A DNA stretch of 64,000 nucleotides from Heracleum sosnowskyi. Its lineage: Eukaryota; Streptophyta; Magnoliopsida; Apiales; Apiaceae. Below the pieces are notes generated by a model that made no database searches, had not been told where the DNA came from, and saw only the letters and a list, made by a program, of their open reading frames with translations. The translations under genes were made by a program, and so were the position numbers. The stretch covers positions 128,262,228-128,326,227 of the forward strand of contig CM061235.1 of the NCBI GenBank assembly GCA_030848705.1. The letters are read 5' to 3'. Of the stretch, positions 24,672-35,561 are shown in pieces (the first letter of the stretch is position 1; the number at the start of each line of letters is the position of its first letter).

Positions 24672-24972
24672 GTGTAGTTTCACTTTTGGCCATCATGGCT
24701 TGTACTTTTGTTTATGTACTTTTGGCCTACGGGCTCAACTTAACTCTTGTTTAAGTTTTTATTTATGTCTGGTGGCCATTCATGGCTTGTGTTGTTTTCT
24801 TGCTTCTTGAATGTTTGTCAACACTCATAGTATATAAGCTCTAAGACATGAAAATACTGAATTTATTCATAACTTGAAAATGGGATCAACCCTTACATAG
24901 TACCCAAGTTTAAGAACTCGGGTTGGTTTTATCAAACCTTATTCATAGTAGTGAGTCCTCCTAAGAAACACC
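24672..24972. other. Spacer between antisense gene and pol end
   Basis: The two genes converge here. The TTTTGTTTATG and TTTTTATTTATG strings could serve the plus-strand transcript as processing signals. No further gene is seen. Confidence 0.4.
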
Positions 24973-26977
24973 TTAAACATAATAAACTTTCAAATTGGAG
25001 GCATGCCAAGTCCTTGGCACCTCATGCCCTTCAAGGGTTTCTAGCTTGTATGAGCCTCGACCAAATACGTTCTTGACGCGATATGGTCCTTCCTAATTTG
25101 GGGCCAACTTGCCTTTTTGTCCAACTCTGGATGCTTCAATCTTTCTGAGAACCAAGTCTCCTTGACGAAAGAACCTTTCTTTAACCCTTAGGTTGTAGTA
25201 GAAAGAGGCTTTCTTTTGATGTTCAACTATCTTGGCGTTTGCTTCATCTCTAACTTCGTCAATTAGATCCAAAGCTAGCCTCAAGCCTTCTTCATTTTCT
25301 TCTGGTTCATAAGCCTCAACTCTTGGGGAGGTGTGAGTAATCTCCACCGGGACCACTGCCTCTGCTCCATAAGCCAATAGAAATGGAGTTGCCCCGGTGG
25401 TGACTTTACAAGTAGTACGGTATGCCCAAAGTATGGGGAGTAATTCGTCTACCCAAGTGTTTCTGGAGCGTTCAACTCTTTTCTTTAGTCCATCCAGGAT
25501 TATTCGATTTGCAACCTCAGCTTGCCCATTTGCTTGAGGATGGGCAACAGAAGTGAAGCGCAACTTGATATCGTTCTCATCACAATATTTCTTGAACTCA
25601 TCATTGTTAAACTGAGTCCCATTGTCCGTAACTAGGACTCGTGGAATTCCGTATCTGCATATCACATTTTCCCAGAAGAAATGCATTACTTGCTTGGTGG
25701 TTATCTTGGCTAATGGCTTAGCCTCAATCCACTTGGTGAAGTAGTCAATTACCACTATCAAGAACTTTCTCTGAGCACTTGCCATAGGAAAAGGCCCAAG
25801 TATATCCATTCCCCACATGGCAAAGGGGATGGGTGAGTTAATGGATGTCATCATCTCTGGTGGTTGTCTAACCACTGGTGCATGTTTCTGGCACCGTTCA
25901 CATTTCTTCACATAGCTTTTAGCGTCAGCAAGTATGCTTGGCCAATAGAAACCTAGACGAGTGATTTTATGGGCAAGAGCTCTGCCCCCCAAGTGCTGTC
26001 CACAAATTCCTTCGTGTACTTCCTTCAGGGCCAATTCTGCCTCTTGAGGTCTTAAACATTTCAGATATGGAATGATGAAAGACTTTTTGTATAGGTTCCC
26101 TCAATCAGGGTATACCTTAGTGCTCTGACGTACAGCTTTCGTGCTTCTGAAGTATCGTTGGGTAACCACCCAGTTTCTAGATGAGATTTGATGGGATCAA
26201 TCCAACAACCGCCACCATCAATGGGTGCTACCAACTTTCCGTTGAGGCTTGGGGTCTTCAAGACTTGGAAGTATACACTCCCTGCATAGTTTTCAATTTC
26301 AGAAAAAGCAAACTTAGACAGGGCATCAGCCTTTATGTTTTCTTCCCTTGGAATATGCTACACATAGCATTCGTCAAATTGAGTCATGATGGCCTTGACT
26401 TCATCTCTGGCCTCAAATTCCCCATTTACTTGGGAAACCACTAGCCTAGAGTCTCCACATACTTTCAGAGTTTTGACCCTCAAGGCTCCAGCCAGCCCTA
26501 AGCCAGCTATCAGAGCTTCATACTCAGCCTCATTGTTTGTCGTTGGGAAGTCAAGTTTTAGTGCATACTCAATGAGGAATCCATCAGGACTTTATAGCAC
26601 TAAACCAGCTCCACTTGATTTTGTTTTTGATGCTCCATCAAAATAGAGCACCCAATATTCTTTGAAGTCCATTTCTTGATCTTTCTTATCTTCCACTATT
26701 ACTTCCTGCCCCCCGACTTCTTGGTTGTCAATGGTACATTCAACCATGAAGTCAGCTAGTGCCTGAGCTTTTATGGCCGTTCGAGGCTTATACTTGATGT
26801 CAAATTCGCCCAATTCAATAGCCCATTTGATCAATCTTCCACTAACTTGAGGGCTATGCAAGATGTTTCTTAGAGGTTGATCAGTCAAGACCTCTATCTT
26901 GTGAGCCTGGAAGTACGGGCGTAGCTTTCTTGAGGCCATTATCAAGGCTAAGGCAAACTTCTCAATCGTTGAGTAGT
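24973..26977 (-). pseudogene. Gypsy RNase H-integrase region, broken
   Basis: This continues the polyprotein after the frame ends at 26978. Read on the minus strand: archaeal-type RNase H begins (YFDGASKTKSSGAG near 26620), then a stop at 26592-26594, another at 26358-26360, a one-base frame change near 26092, then integrase with its zinc-finger H-H-C-C (HEGICGQH, CERCQ) and catalytic core (D in MWGMDILG, D in VTDNGTQF, E near AEVANR), then a stop at 25093-25095. The same frame continues to a natural-looking stop at 24973. A one-base change near 26984 separates it from the upstream frame. Integrase and RNase H cannot be made from this copy without suppression. Confidence 0.9.
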
Positions 26978-29900
26978 TTATTTCTGCCCATGAAGAATCT
27001 TACTCATATAGTAGACGGGCTTCTGCACTTTCAATTCTTCCTTTATCAGTACAGCTCCAAGGGCTGTGTTAGAAACTGCCAAGAATAAGTAGAGAGTTTC
27101 CCCTGGCTTGGGTTTTGCCAATAGTGGTGCCTCAGCCATGTATTTCTTCAGGGCCTCAAAGGCCTCTTGGCTTTCAGTTGTCCATTCAAAATTTTTCACT
27201 TTTTTGAGTGCTTTGAAGAAGGGTAAACACTTCTCTCCTGACTTGGAGATGAACCTTCCCAATGCTGCCACTCTCCCTGTTAGTTTTTGGACATCTTTGA
27301 CAGTCCGTGGTGGCTCCATGTCTAGAATTGCTTTGATTTTGTCGGGATTGGTCTCGATTCCTCTCTTGGAAACCATTAGGCCTAAATATTTTCCCGAGCC
27401 TACACCAAAGGCACACTTTGCTGGATTCAACATCATCTTGTGGTGCCTCAGCACTTCGAATGCCTCTCGGAGGTGCTTAATGTGATCGGCCTTATCGAGG
27501 CTTTTGACTAGCATGTCATCTACGTAGACCTCCATGGTTTTTCCAATTAGGTGCTCAAAGATTTTGTTTACCAACCTTTGAGATGTTGCCCCTGCATTCT
27601 TAAGTCCAAATGACATGACTAAGAAGCAGAAAACACCAAAGTCAGTGATGAACGATACTTTGGCGATGTCATCCTCATGCATCTTGATTTGATTGTATCC
27701 ACTGAAGCCATCCATGAAGCTAAGCATCTCGTGCCCAGCTGTAGCATCTATTAATGCATCAATTCTTGGTAAGGGAAAACAATCCTTAGGACATGCATCA
27801 TTCAAGTCAGTGAAGTCGACGCACATCCTCCATTTTCCGTTAGCCTTTTTAACCATCACGGGGTTAGCTAACCATTCCGGGAATTGGATTTCCTCAATGA
27901 ATCCAGCTTCCAAAAGCTTATTCACTTCTTGTTTAATGGCTTCAAGCCTCTCTGGAGCAAAATTTCTTTTCTTTTGTTTCACTGTCTTCCTTTCTGGATC
28001 CACATTTAATTTGTGAGATATCAATTGGGGATCAATCCCTGGCATGTCGGCCGCTGTCCAAGCAAAAACGTCATTGTTTCCTTGAAGAAAAGACGTGAGT
28101 TTGCTCTTCAATGGTTCGGGCAGTAGTGCCCCAATATAAGTCACCTTCTCTGGTTCTCCAGGGACTAGGGGAATTGGGACCAAGTCCTCAGCCGGTTTCC
28201 CCCTTCTGTCCTCGTTGTCGCTGATACTCATGTCTTCAATTGGGAGAACTTGCCCCCCGATTCCATCAGGTCTTAATGCGGCTACATAACAACTTCTAGC
28301 CATCTTTTGGTCTCCTCGTTCTTCACCAATCCCATTCCTCGTTGGGAACTTGATTTTTAGATGATAAGATGAGGCAACAGCCTTGAACGCATGAAGACCA
28401 GTCCTTCCCAGGATTGCATTGTAGGTTGAAGTCACTTTTATAACTATGAAGTTCAACATCTGAGTAGACGTATTCATCCCTTGTCCCATAGTCATTGGGA
28501 GTTGGATAATGCCTTCCACTTTTGATTCCACCCCGTTGAATCCGTATATAGGCATATTTGAGGGTATTAGCTGAGAGTCTGTGTAACCCATCTTGATAAA
28601 GGCATCGTGGAACAAGATATCCACTGAAGCTCCATTATCAACCAAGACTCTTTTTTCTTCGGAGTTTCCTATCACAGGTATTATGACAAGAGGATCATCA
28701 TGGGGGAACTTCACCCCTTCTAAGTCTGAATCGTCAAAACCTATTGACACTTCTGTTCTGGCACGTTTCGGTGCTTCTCCAACCACAGTCATTACCTCTC
28801 GGGCATAAGCCTTTCTTGAGTTTCGGGAGGATCCAGCAGCAGTTGGCCCTCCGAATATCATGTTGATCACTGGCCCTCGGGGCTTGGGATTCCGATCTTG
28901 ATCGTTGTCCCTTCTATCATAATCCTTTCTTTCATAGTTCCCCCTTTGGCTCCCTTGGCTTCCATCCTTAGTGAACTTGCTGAGTTTTCCTCTTCGTATC
29001 AGAAACTCAATCTCATCTTTCAGTTGTCTACAATTATCGGTGTCATGACCGACTTCTTTGTGGAACCGACAAAACTGATTTTGGTTCCGTTTGGACAAAT
29101 CAGCCCTCATTGGCTTTGGCCATTTGATATCTTCTTCATTGGCTATCTCCATCAGAATTTGACTTCTGGGAGTATTCAATCTTGCATATTCTGTGAATTT
29201 TGGCCCAAAATTGTTTCTCTTGGGGGGAGAATCGGAGTTCTTTGATGTTCTGGGGAACTTTTCCTTGACGTCGTACTCCTGAGTTTCTTTTCTTTTCTTT
29301 GAGTTTCCACTGTCACCAGCGGTGGGTTCATACTTTCTCATGCTTTCCTCAGCCTTGATGTACTTTCCGGCTCTATCTTGGAGCTTCAACATGCTCTCTG
29401 GTGGATGTTTAGCCAACGACCTCTTGAAGTGGTCATCAGTGGTTCCTTGTTGCAGGGCTATCATAGCCACTTTGTCATCTAAGTCCGGGACTTTCAAAGC
29501 CTCCCGAGTGAATCGATTGATGTAGTCCCTTAGGGCTTCATTCTTTCCTTGACGTATTGCCATGAGTGATGCAGAACTTTTCTCATGCACCCTTCCACTA
29601 ATGAACTGATTGATGAAAGCCTTGCTTAGTTCCTTAAAGGACCCAATAGAGTTGGGAGGTAGACGGCTATACCAACGTTGGGCCATGCCTGCCAAGGTTT
29701 GTGGAAACGCCCTACACTTGACCGCATCATTGGCTGGCTGCAACAGCAGTGCATTGGAGAAGGTCCTTTCATGATTTGCGGGATCTCCCGTTCCATCATA
29801 GGCTTTGATCGAAGGCATCTTAAACTTTCTGGATATAGCCATTTTCATGATGTCTTGAGTAAATGGTGGTGTAGGATCATCAGGATCTCCTAGGGGCAAC

Positions 29901-30631
29901 AGAATACTAGGATCACCCTTTGGGGCTTCAGCCCTCTTGGTCCTTCTTGGTGGATCCAAGTTGATTATCGGGATTCCTTCAGTCGTTCGGCCCCGAGATT
30001 GGGCGGCCTCTTCTTCAGCAAGGAGTTTTTTGAGCCTTGCAGTCTCTGCCTCATGGGCTGCAAGTTTCTCCCTAGTAGTTTGGGGTTGCTCCCGATTTGT
30101 CTGTGAAGAACGTCTCCTTCTTGGGGCGACATCCTCCCCAGTTGTATAACCCTCATCCTCAGTGTATGGGCCAGAGTAATCTTGAATGAGAGGGGTCTGA
30201 CGAGTTTGTTGATTTTGGGGTCCCAGACCTTGAATATAAGGGGGTACATATGCCTCATGGTAGATTGGATTAGTTCCACTACCGCCCGCCATGGGTCGAG
30301 GGGGCATGCCATAGCTTGGCATCCCCAAAGTCTGATTCGCGTATTGAGGGAGATCAGTAGTATGGAGTTGAAGGCTCCTTGGTGCACTCATGAGCAGCGG
30401 AGAGGTCGTGATTGGTTGCTGGTGAACGGTCTCTTGTGGATTAGATCCATGAATGACCATCTGCAGGGGATTCGTCCCTTCAACCGAAATCGGGATTTCC
30501 GGTCCTTGAGTGTTGGTGGGGATATTCGCCCCTTGTGTGCCGGTAGTCGGCGGTGGCTGATCAGCCTCAGAGGTGATGGGGCGATCATCGGGAGTTTGAG
30601 TATCCCGAGCTGTTCTTCGTGTGTTTTCCAT
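26978..30631 (-). CDS. Gypsy gag-protease-reverse transcriptase polyprotein (truncated by frameshift)
   Basis: 1217 codons starting MENTRR. The N-terminal about 270 residues are low-complexity (Pro/Gln/Thr-rich). The gag domain (Retrotrans_gag type) lies at about 280-440, around AMAQRWYSRLPPNSI. A knuckle-like CRFHKEVGHDTDNC sits near 530. The protease has VDNGAS near 664, with N in place of the usual S/T after the catalytic D. RT spans about 900-1150 with WRMCVDFTDLN and the active-site YVDD near 1037. The frame stops shortly after RT by a one-base loss. It starts only 33 bp from the LTR, with the primer site between. Confidence 0.93.
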   Translation of the reverse strand: MENTRRTARDTQTPDDRPITSEADQPPPTTGTQGANIPTNTQGPEIPISVEGTNPLQMVIHGSNPQETVHQQPITTSPLLMSAPRSLQLHTTDLPQYANQTLGMPSYGMPPRPMAGGSGTNPIYHEAYVPPYIQGLGPQNQQTRQTPLIQDYSGPYTEDEGYTTGEDVAPRRRRSSQTNREQPQTTREKLAAHEAETARLKKLLAEEEAAQSRGRTTEGIPIINLDPPRRTKRAEAPKGDPSILLPLGDPDDPTPPFTQDIMKMAISRKFKMPSIKAYDGTGDPANHERTFSNALLLQPANDAVKCRAFPQTLAGMAQRWYSRLPPNSIGSFKELSKAFINQFISGRVHEKSSASLMAIRQGKNEALRDYINRFTREALKVPDLDDKVAMIALQQGTTDDHFKRSLAKHPPESMLKLQDRAGKYIKAEESMRKYEPTAGDSGNSKKRKETQEYDVKEKFPRTSKNSDSPPKRNNFGPKFTEYARLNTPRSQILMEIANEEDIKWPKPMRADLSKRNQNQFCRFHKEVGHDTDNCRQLKDEIEFLIRRGKLSKFTKDGSQGSQRGNYERKDYDRRDNDQDRNPKPRGPVINMIFGGPTAAGSSRNSRKAYAREVMTVVGEAPKRARTEVSIGFDDSDLEGVKFPHDDPLVIIPVIGNSEEKRVLVDNGASVDILFHDAFIKMGYTDSQLIPSNMPIYGFNGVESKVEGIIQLPMTMGQGMNTSTQMLNFIVIKVTSTYNAILGRTGLHAFKAVASSYHLKIKFPTRNGIGEERGDQKMARSCYVAALRPDGIGGQVLPIEDMSISDNEDRRGKPAEDLVPIPLVPGEPEKVTYIGALLPEPLKSKLTSFLQGNNDVFAWTAADMPGIDPQLISHKLNVDPERKTVKQKKRNFAPERLEAIKQEVNKLLEAGFIEEIQFPEWLANPVMVKKANGKWRMCVDFTDLNDACPKDCFPLPRIDALIDATAGHEMLSFMDGFSGYNQIKMHEDDIAKVSFITDFGVFCFLVMSFGLKNAGATSQRLVNKIFEHLIGKTMEVYVDDMLVKSLDKADHIKHLREAFEVLRHHKMMLNPAKCAFGVGSGKYLGLMVSKRGIETNPDKIKAILDMEPPRTVKDVQKLTGRVAALGRFISKSGEKCLPFFKALKKVKNFEWTTESQEAFEALKKYMAEAPLLAKPKPGETLYLFLAVSNTALGAVLIKEELKVQKPVYYMSKILHGQK

Positions 30632-30645
30632 GGTTGATGTTGTTG

Positions 30646-30663
30646 TCCCACAGACGGCGCCAA
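30646..30663 (-). other. Gypsy primer-binding site
   Basis: On the minus strand TGGCGCCGTCTGTGGG begins two bases from the 5' LTR. It has the position and TGGCGCC start typical of tRNA primer sites of plant gypsy elements. I do not assign the tRNA. Confidence 0.8.
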
Positions 30664-30664
30664 A

Positions 30665-31172
30665 TGTTATGGATTAAAAAACGTGCTTGTGTAATTAATG
30701 CTAAGGTTTAATGAGCTTCGAGCTTTTTATGGCTGCACTCGTGTTTCCGGACTAAATTGGTCCTCACAAGATGCCTACGTATCTCAAATCGTTATTGAGA
30801 ATCAAGCCAAAGACGTAGTTCTGATTGTAGGATCAGGGACCTTATATAGGCGTCTGGAGCCTAGTATTTATGGTATGTTTAGGAGTCTTAGCGAATAAGT
30901 CTCCTTTTTGATATTGGATAAGCATTGTATTACTTGCAGGATAAGTCTTTTCCTTGTTGATAAAGGCTATGACTCATTAATTGCCTTTAATTGGGATTCT
31001 GGATCCTTCTTTGACCAATTTTGCCATAATTTGGGCTCTTTTAATGAGCCATATATTTTACCTATTCATTAATTACGAAATTAATGAATAATTAGGGATT
31101 TGGGCATTAAATATCACACCTTTCCATTGGACCGTCAATTATATTTCTATAATTACTTTTCTGAGCATATCA
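30665..31172 (-). repeat. Gypsy 5' LTR (promoter LTR)
   Basis: 508 bp, TG at 30665 and CA at 31171-31172. A minus-strand TATA box (CCTATATAAG at 30841-30850) would direct transcription into gag. It has six base differences from the other LTR and no indels. Confidence 0.97.
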
Positions 31173-31371
31173 GTTATCTATTTTATTTTTATAAAATGAG
31201 TTGTTTTAGTTAGAAAAATAGATAAAATAGGTAATGTATTTTAGCTGAAAAAAGCAATTGATTATAAATAAATTGGTTATATATAGGCCCGACCCAAATT
31301 ATAGATAGGTCCGGCCCAAATACCGACCGACCAAAACTTTTAATGTTTCATCTTTAATAATATAGTATAGA

Positions 31372-31671
31372 TATATGAGTTATGCATATCCTAATAATTG
31401 TTTAAATTCATGATTTTAATTTATAAAATAAATAATTATAAAATTATATATATATACACCTAATTTCTTGTAAAAATACTTACTAATATATGAAATTTAT
31501 TTAAAATTAACTTTTCTAGGTTTTTTTAATCTCAAAACTATTATTGAATAAAATTTTATCATATTTTCTATACAATTTTGTATATATTCATCCTTTTTTC
31601 AGTAATAATATTGCGTAAGTAACTATTTTTATCCCGAATTTTGAGGTTTGACTTTAAATTAAATATGTGTC
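31372..31671. other. AT-rich sequence between the split Helitron and copia C3
   Basis: No feature found. The expected outer edge of the C3 left LTR should lie here, but its first about 25 bp are not recognisable. Confidence 0.4.
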
Positions 31672-32044
31672 GGGGGTGAATAGGTGCTATGGCCAACTAT
31701 ATTCAATTTTAAAGTATTACCAAATAATTAACTGCTAACTAGTCAGCTAACTAAGATGAACAGAATGTAGTCTGTCAGCTAACTAAGATAAACAATGCAA
31801 TGCAGAATTGAAATAACAGTAAGTAAAAACACCAAGAGTTTTAGCCAGGTTCGAACCTTAACACTAATGGTCTACTTCCTGGTCCCCTACCAAACCTGGT
31901 AAGAGAATATATTATTAATCACAATTAAAACCGATTACAAGATTAATAAATATATCTCCCTTCTTCCCTGTCACTAGTAGCAGCTAGCTGACACCCTTGT
32001 TCCCTGAATCAAATGATCTCTAAGTACTATACTACCCAACTATA
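31672..32044 (-). repeat. C3 left LTR, piece 1
   Basis: Homologous to 60770-61142 (GTGAATAGGTGCTATGGCC onward). It ends at CTATA (32040-32044), the left copy of the C2 target duplication; the intact right LTR reads GTATA there. Confidence 0.88.
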
Positions 32045-33575
32045 TGTTAGTGTTAGTGCCCTAGAGACAATACAATTGTACTTCTGGGAAACACTATTTT
32101 GTTATTTAATAATGATTATGTTCTATTGATTATTCGACAACAATTATTATGTCTTTATTTACTGCGATATTAATGTTAGAGTAATAAATGTCCTTGGAAT
32201 ATCGAACACATATTCTATATCTTTAAGTATGTGACTTAAAAATGAGATTATATGAATAATGTTTATATTCCTAAAATATCCCTAATTAAGCATTATGAAT
32301 TGGGACAATTATGATGCATAAAGATTAGTATGATCGTTGACTAAATGACCACATCTCATTGGTCATAGGTATAGTGATACTAAAGTCAAGAACATAGGTG
32401 CATGTAATATTCTACATGGCACCGAATTGACCCACAGTGAGATTCTACATGGTAATAAAGTCATTAGAATAGCTCACAGTGATAATGGTGTAATGATCCT
32501 TAGATTTGAGATCATTATATTTCTATACGAGGATTAATATACTTTGATTACATTAAAAGTTACCTTTGACCGGGTGATGATAAAAGTGGACATCAGGTAT
32601 ATTATGAGTCGTATGAGAAATATGAATGATAGATATAGGATTTAACCCTCCTATTATTAGGAGAGACATTATTGGCCTCTTGATTGAGTGAGACTATGAA
32701 AATGCATGGCCATGCTCAAATATTGATTTGTTTTAATAGTCTACTCATTGATCAAGGAAACCTGGATTAAACGTTGAAGATGATGACTAATAACATGCCT
32801 CGAGTTTAATCTATAATATTTGGTTAAAGGGATTATATTACACGGAAACATTAGTCACGAAAGGTTTAATTGGATCACCAATTATTATTATTACTTGGGT
32901 AGCAATGATGTATTACTAGATGCCGCTCATTATTTATAATTTTATTATGAGATATTAAAATTATTGCCAATGTAATAATAACCTAAAGGGTTACACATAA
33001 AGAACGTTTTAGACGGAGCATTAATTAAATTTCGAATTTAATTGAATTATTATTATTATTGAATTATTGGATTAATTAAGTAGGACTTGATTAATTATAT
33101 AATAATTCGAATATAATAAATAATACTACTAATAATCAGATTGGGTTTTGGAAGCCCAATCAGATTAGGTAAAGGCCCAAAAATTCTCTCAACATAAATA
33201 CATTATGATGTATTGTTTTAGGTTTAGTGACAAAATTCGTTTTCACACAAAAACCCTAGCAGCTCTGCATATTAGAGAGGCTAGAGACAGAGAGAGAAAG
33301 TTTTCGAGGGCGTTTTTTTCGCTAGTACCAACTCCGTGATCGTTGGACGATCGAGCGTTCGTGTGGACTACTTTGGCGACGCAGATCTTGAACAAGGGCT
33401 GCGTGGTGGTTACAACAAGGACCTCCATCTTTCTGAATATTATAAGCTCAATTAAGGTATGATTTCGTTCCTCCATAATCAACCATGTCTTGTACACGAA
33501 TCCTAGGGTTAGGGTTTCAGATTTTTATTGTTTTTACGACTGTTTTCACTACGATTGATGCCCCGAAACCCAACA
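32045..33575 (+). repeat. C2 5' LTR
   Basis: 1531 bp; ends CCCAACA directly before A and the primer site. The end region has a CT/AG-rich leader and conserved AAACCCTAGCAGC. The 84-codon minus frame here recurs in the other LTR and is not a gene. Confidence 0.95.
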
Positions 33576-33576
33576 A

Positions 33577-33588
33577 TGGTATCAGAGC
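33577..33588 (+). other. C2 primer-binding site
   Basis: TGGTATCAGAGC, complementary to the 3' end of initiator Met-tRNA, the usual plant copia primer, one base from the LTR. Confidence 0.92.
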
Positions 33589-33672
33589 GAGGTTTATAAG
33601 GGGCTGATTTGGTTATGTGTTTACTATATTCGATGCATGTATGCATGTTTTATGAATCTGCCTTGATACAGT

Positions 33673-34169
33673 TGTTAGATATAATTGCTGATGATTGTTT
33701 ATCAGTGTTTAAGCAACAGGTACTCATCAGAGTTTATGATAGAAGCCAGTCAGAGTTTGTTAAAGTCTGACGGGGTGAAAGTTTGCTGAAGCTGTCGGTG
33801 CTAATATGAAGATTCTAGAAGCAATATATCTTGAAGATGGAAAGAAGCAAGATATATTGAGATAGCTAAAGAAACGGGACAGAAGACAGAAGCAATCCTA
33901 ATTTGATATAAATTGTATAGCTAATTTGTAGGAATATCAATTAGAGATTGAATCTATGTAGATGTGTACTATATAAACACAGATAGGTTAACCCTAAAAG
34001 GGATGCGAATGCTGAATACATTATTCTTGTAACCTAGCAGCTCTCTGTGATAATTTACATCACTGAGAGAAGAGTTATTTAATATAATTCAGTTTATTGT
34101 TCATAAACAGAGTTCTTGATTGTTATTCTCATACATATATTGATTATATATTGTGTATTCGGCCTAACA
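33673..34169 (+). mobile_element. Solo LTR in the C2 leader
   Basis: A 497-bp sequence starts TGTTAGATAT and ends GGCCTAACA, with a TATA box (TATATAAA at 33970-33977) and downstream sequence like a copia LTR promoter. The flanks ACAGT (33668-33672) and ACAAT (34170-34174) look like a 5-bp target duplication with one mismatch. There is no internal domain, so it is probably the product of LTR-LTR recombination. Confidence 0.65.
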
Positions 34170-34358
34170 ACAATTATGAGATATATCGATTATAATATGT
34201 TATATCGCTTATATATGATACTGCTATGCTTAATATAGTGATATGACTGATTAATATGCGATGATTGTATGTTATGCATGTTGTCTGGTTTATATATGGA
34301 TATAAACTGTGAGACAGATCATGTTTGGACACGATCTGCAAACTGGGATATGTCTGTA

Positions 34359-35375
34359 TGTTATTCCCAAATGACCTAACAGAATTGTAGAAGGGGGGGT
34401 TGAATACAATTCTTGATATTTTCTTGAAACTAAACACTTTGTAAAATTAAACTGAACTGAATAAATAAAAACACAAGATATAAATAATTCAGTTGGATTG
34501 TTTGATGATCCAACTGAAGTGTTTTTATTTCGGAAATAATCTGTGATACAAATGTACACAGCTGCTCAGTTACAATGTTGTAGAGAAGAATGCTCTCAAA
34601 AATAGCTAATACAATCTATTTGTTTTTCTTCTCTTTTTCTAAAGTAACTGCTACACTTGGTTATATAATCCCAAGTTTACAATTCTACATTTGGTTAAAC
34701 TAAAGAATAATAGTAGTAACCATCAGTAGCTTGCTTTTCATTCCTTTTGTCCAATGGTCCTTGGAGATCTTTGCTTTTGTCTTCATGCTCATTATAATCA
34801 TTCCCAAGAGCCTTATTGGAAATTGGAATGTTTCCTTATTTCCAGTAACCACTTTGATGGCTTCCAATGCAAAGTACACTTCCATATCTCCTTTTAGATC
34901 TGTTCAGTAAACTGTCACTATCACTTTGTCAACTGTTCAAAAAGCAACATTGATTCGTTGATAGCAAGGAGATGTGTTTCGTTGATAGCTTCATTCTTCA
35001 TTCCGTTGATGGTGTTTCCCTCGTTTCGTTGATGGGTAAACTCCATACCGTTGACAGAGTAATCTTCATACCGTTGACATGTCTTCACTTAGGCAGAATT
35101 ACAAGGCATAACATATTTACAATTAACCAACCTATTTTGCCTATCTAGTACATAGTCAACATGACTTAGAAAACCTATCTAAAACATATAATAGAATGCC
35201 TATCATACTGTGAAGTATTGTACAATGCAATTGCTACAACACTCATTTCGTTGATGAGCTTCCTGTCAACGAAACACTGCAAAGCATGCTATTTCGTTGA
35301 CAGCTACAAAATTGACTTTACACAAATTCTACTAAGTGTTTTATGTTTATCATCAAGAACAACATATTCCTAACA
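34359..35375 (-). repeat. C1 3' LTR
   Basis: 1017 bp, TGTTATTCCC...CCTAACA. It is followed by ATCTCCCCCAA, the complement of the polypurine tract. It contains about nine copies of the CGTTGAY motif between 34950 and 35300. Confidence 0.97.
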
Positions 35376-35390
35376 ATCTCCCCCAATTTA
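35376..35390 (-). other. C1 polypurine tract
   Basis: Minus-strand TTGGGGGAGAT ends exactly at the 3' LTR. Confidence 0.88.
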
Positions 35391-35561
35391 TGACTGATAG
35401 AATAACAGCCATAAATCAAGAGACTTGATGATAACAAAAACACTCAGATACATCATAAATTACAAAAGTAGAAAATGTATTAAGCTTCAAAACTTTATAG
35501 ACAAAATACAAGACTTACAAGACTAATGCCCACAAGTGCTCCTCTAGACTGAGCAAATGTT

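Larger units (their letters stand above)
20873..31172 (-). mobile_element. Ty3/gypsy LTR retrotransposon, Tat-like, 10.3 kb
   Basis: Two 508-bp LTRs (20873-21380 and 30665-31172) differ at 6 positions by my count and are flanked by a perfect 5-bp target duplication GTTAT (20868-20872, 31173-31177). The order on the minus strand is 5' LTR, primer site, gag-PR-RT, RNase H, integrase, a 3' region with an opposite-strand gene and a tandem array, polypurine tract, 3' LTR. RT before integrase makes it Ty3/gypsy. The archaeal-type RNase H, the antisense gene and the TGGCGCC primer site point to the Tat lineage. The RNase H-integrase part is broken, so it is not autonomous. Confidence 0.97.
19966..31371 (-). 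mobile_element. Non-autonomous Helitron split by a gypsy element
   Basis: On the minus strand the right end reads TCTATACTATATTATTAAAG after A (31371). The left end reads GGATATAAG, CTAG, T (19966-19969), with a decayed hairpin (GGCACCGG). This is the same end family as 892 and 12304. Removing the gypsy (20873-31172) and one target copy leaves about 1.1 kb. Diverged units of about 120-130 bp (GAGTTGTTTTAGTTA, TTTTAGCTGAAAAA) continue on both sides of the gypsy, at 20410-20872 and 31178-31290, showing one interrupted element. End assignment is by motif only. Confidence 0.55.

Noticed and set aside
20906..30898. Identical 66-codon frames at 20906-21106 and 30698-30898
   Set aside because: They lie in the two gypsy LTRs, on the strand opposite to the element, and have no protein-like features.
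31640..31680. Outer target duplication of C3
   Set aside because: The 5 bp after the right LTR (CATCT) have no partner on the left; the first about 25 bp of the left LTR are not recognisable.
33243..34885. Various 60-90 codon frames in LTRs (33243, 34174, 34290, 34700 and their copies near 46389-46986 and 54175)
   Set aside because: They recur only because LTRs are duplicated and show no coding features.
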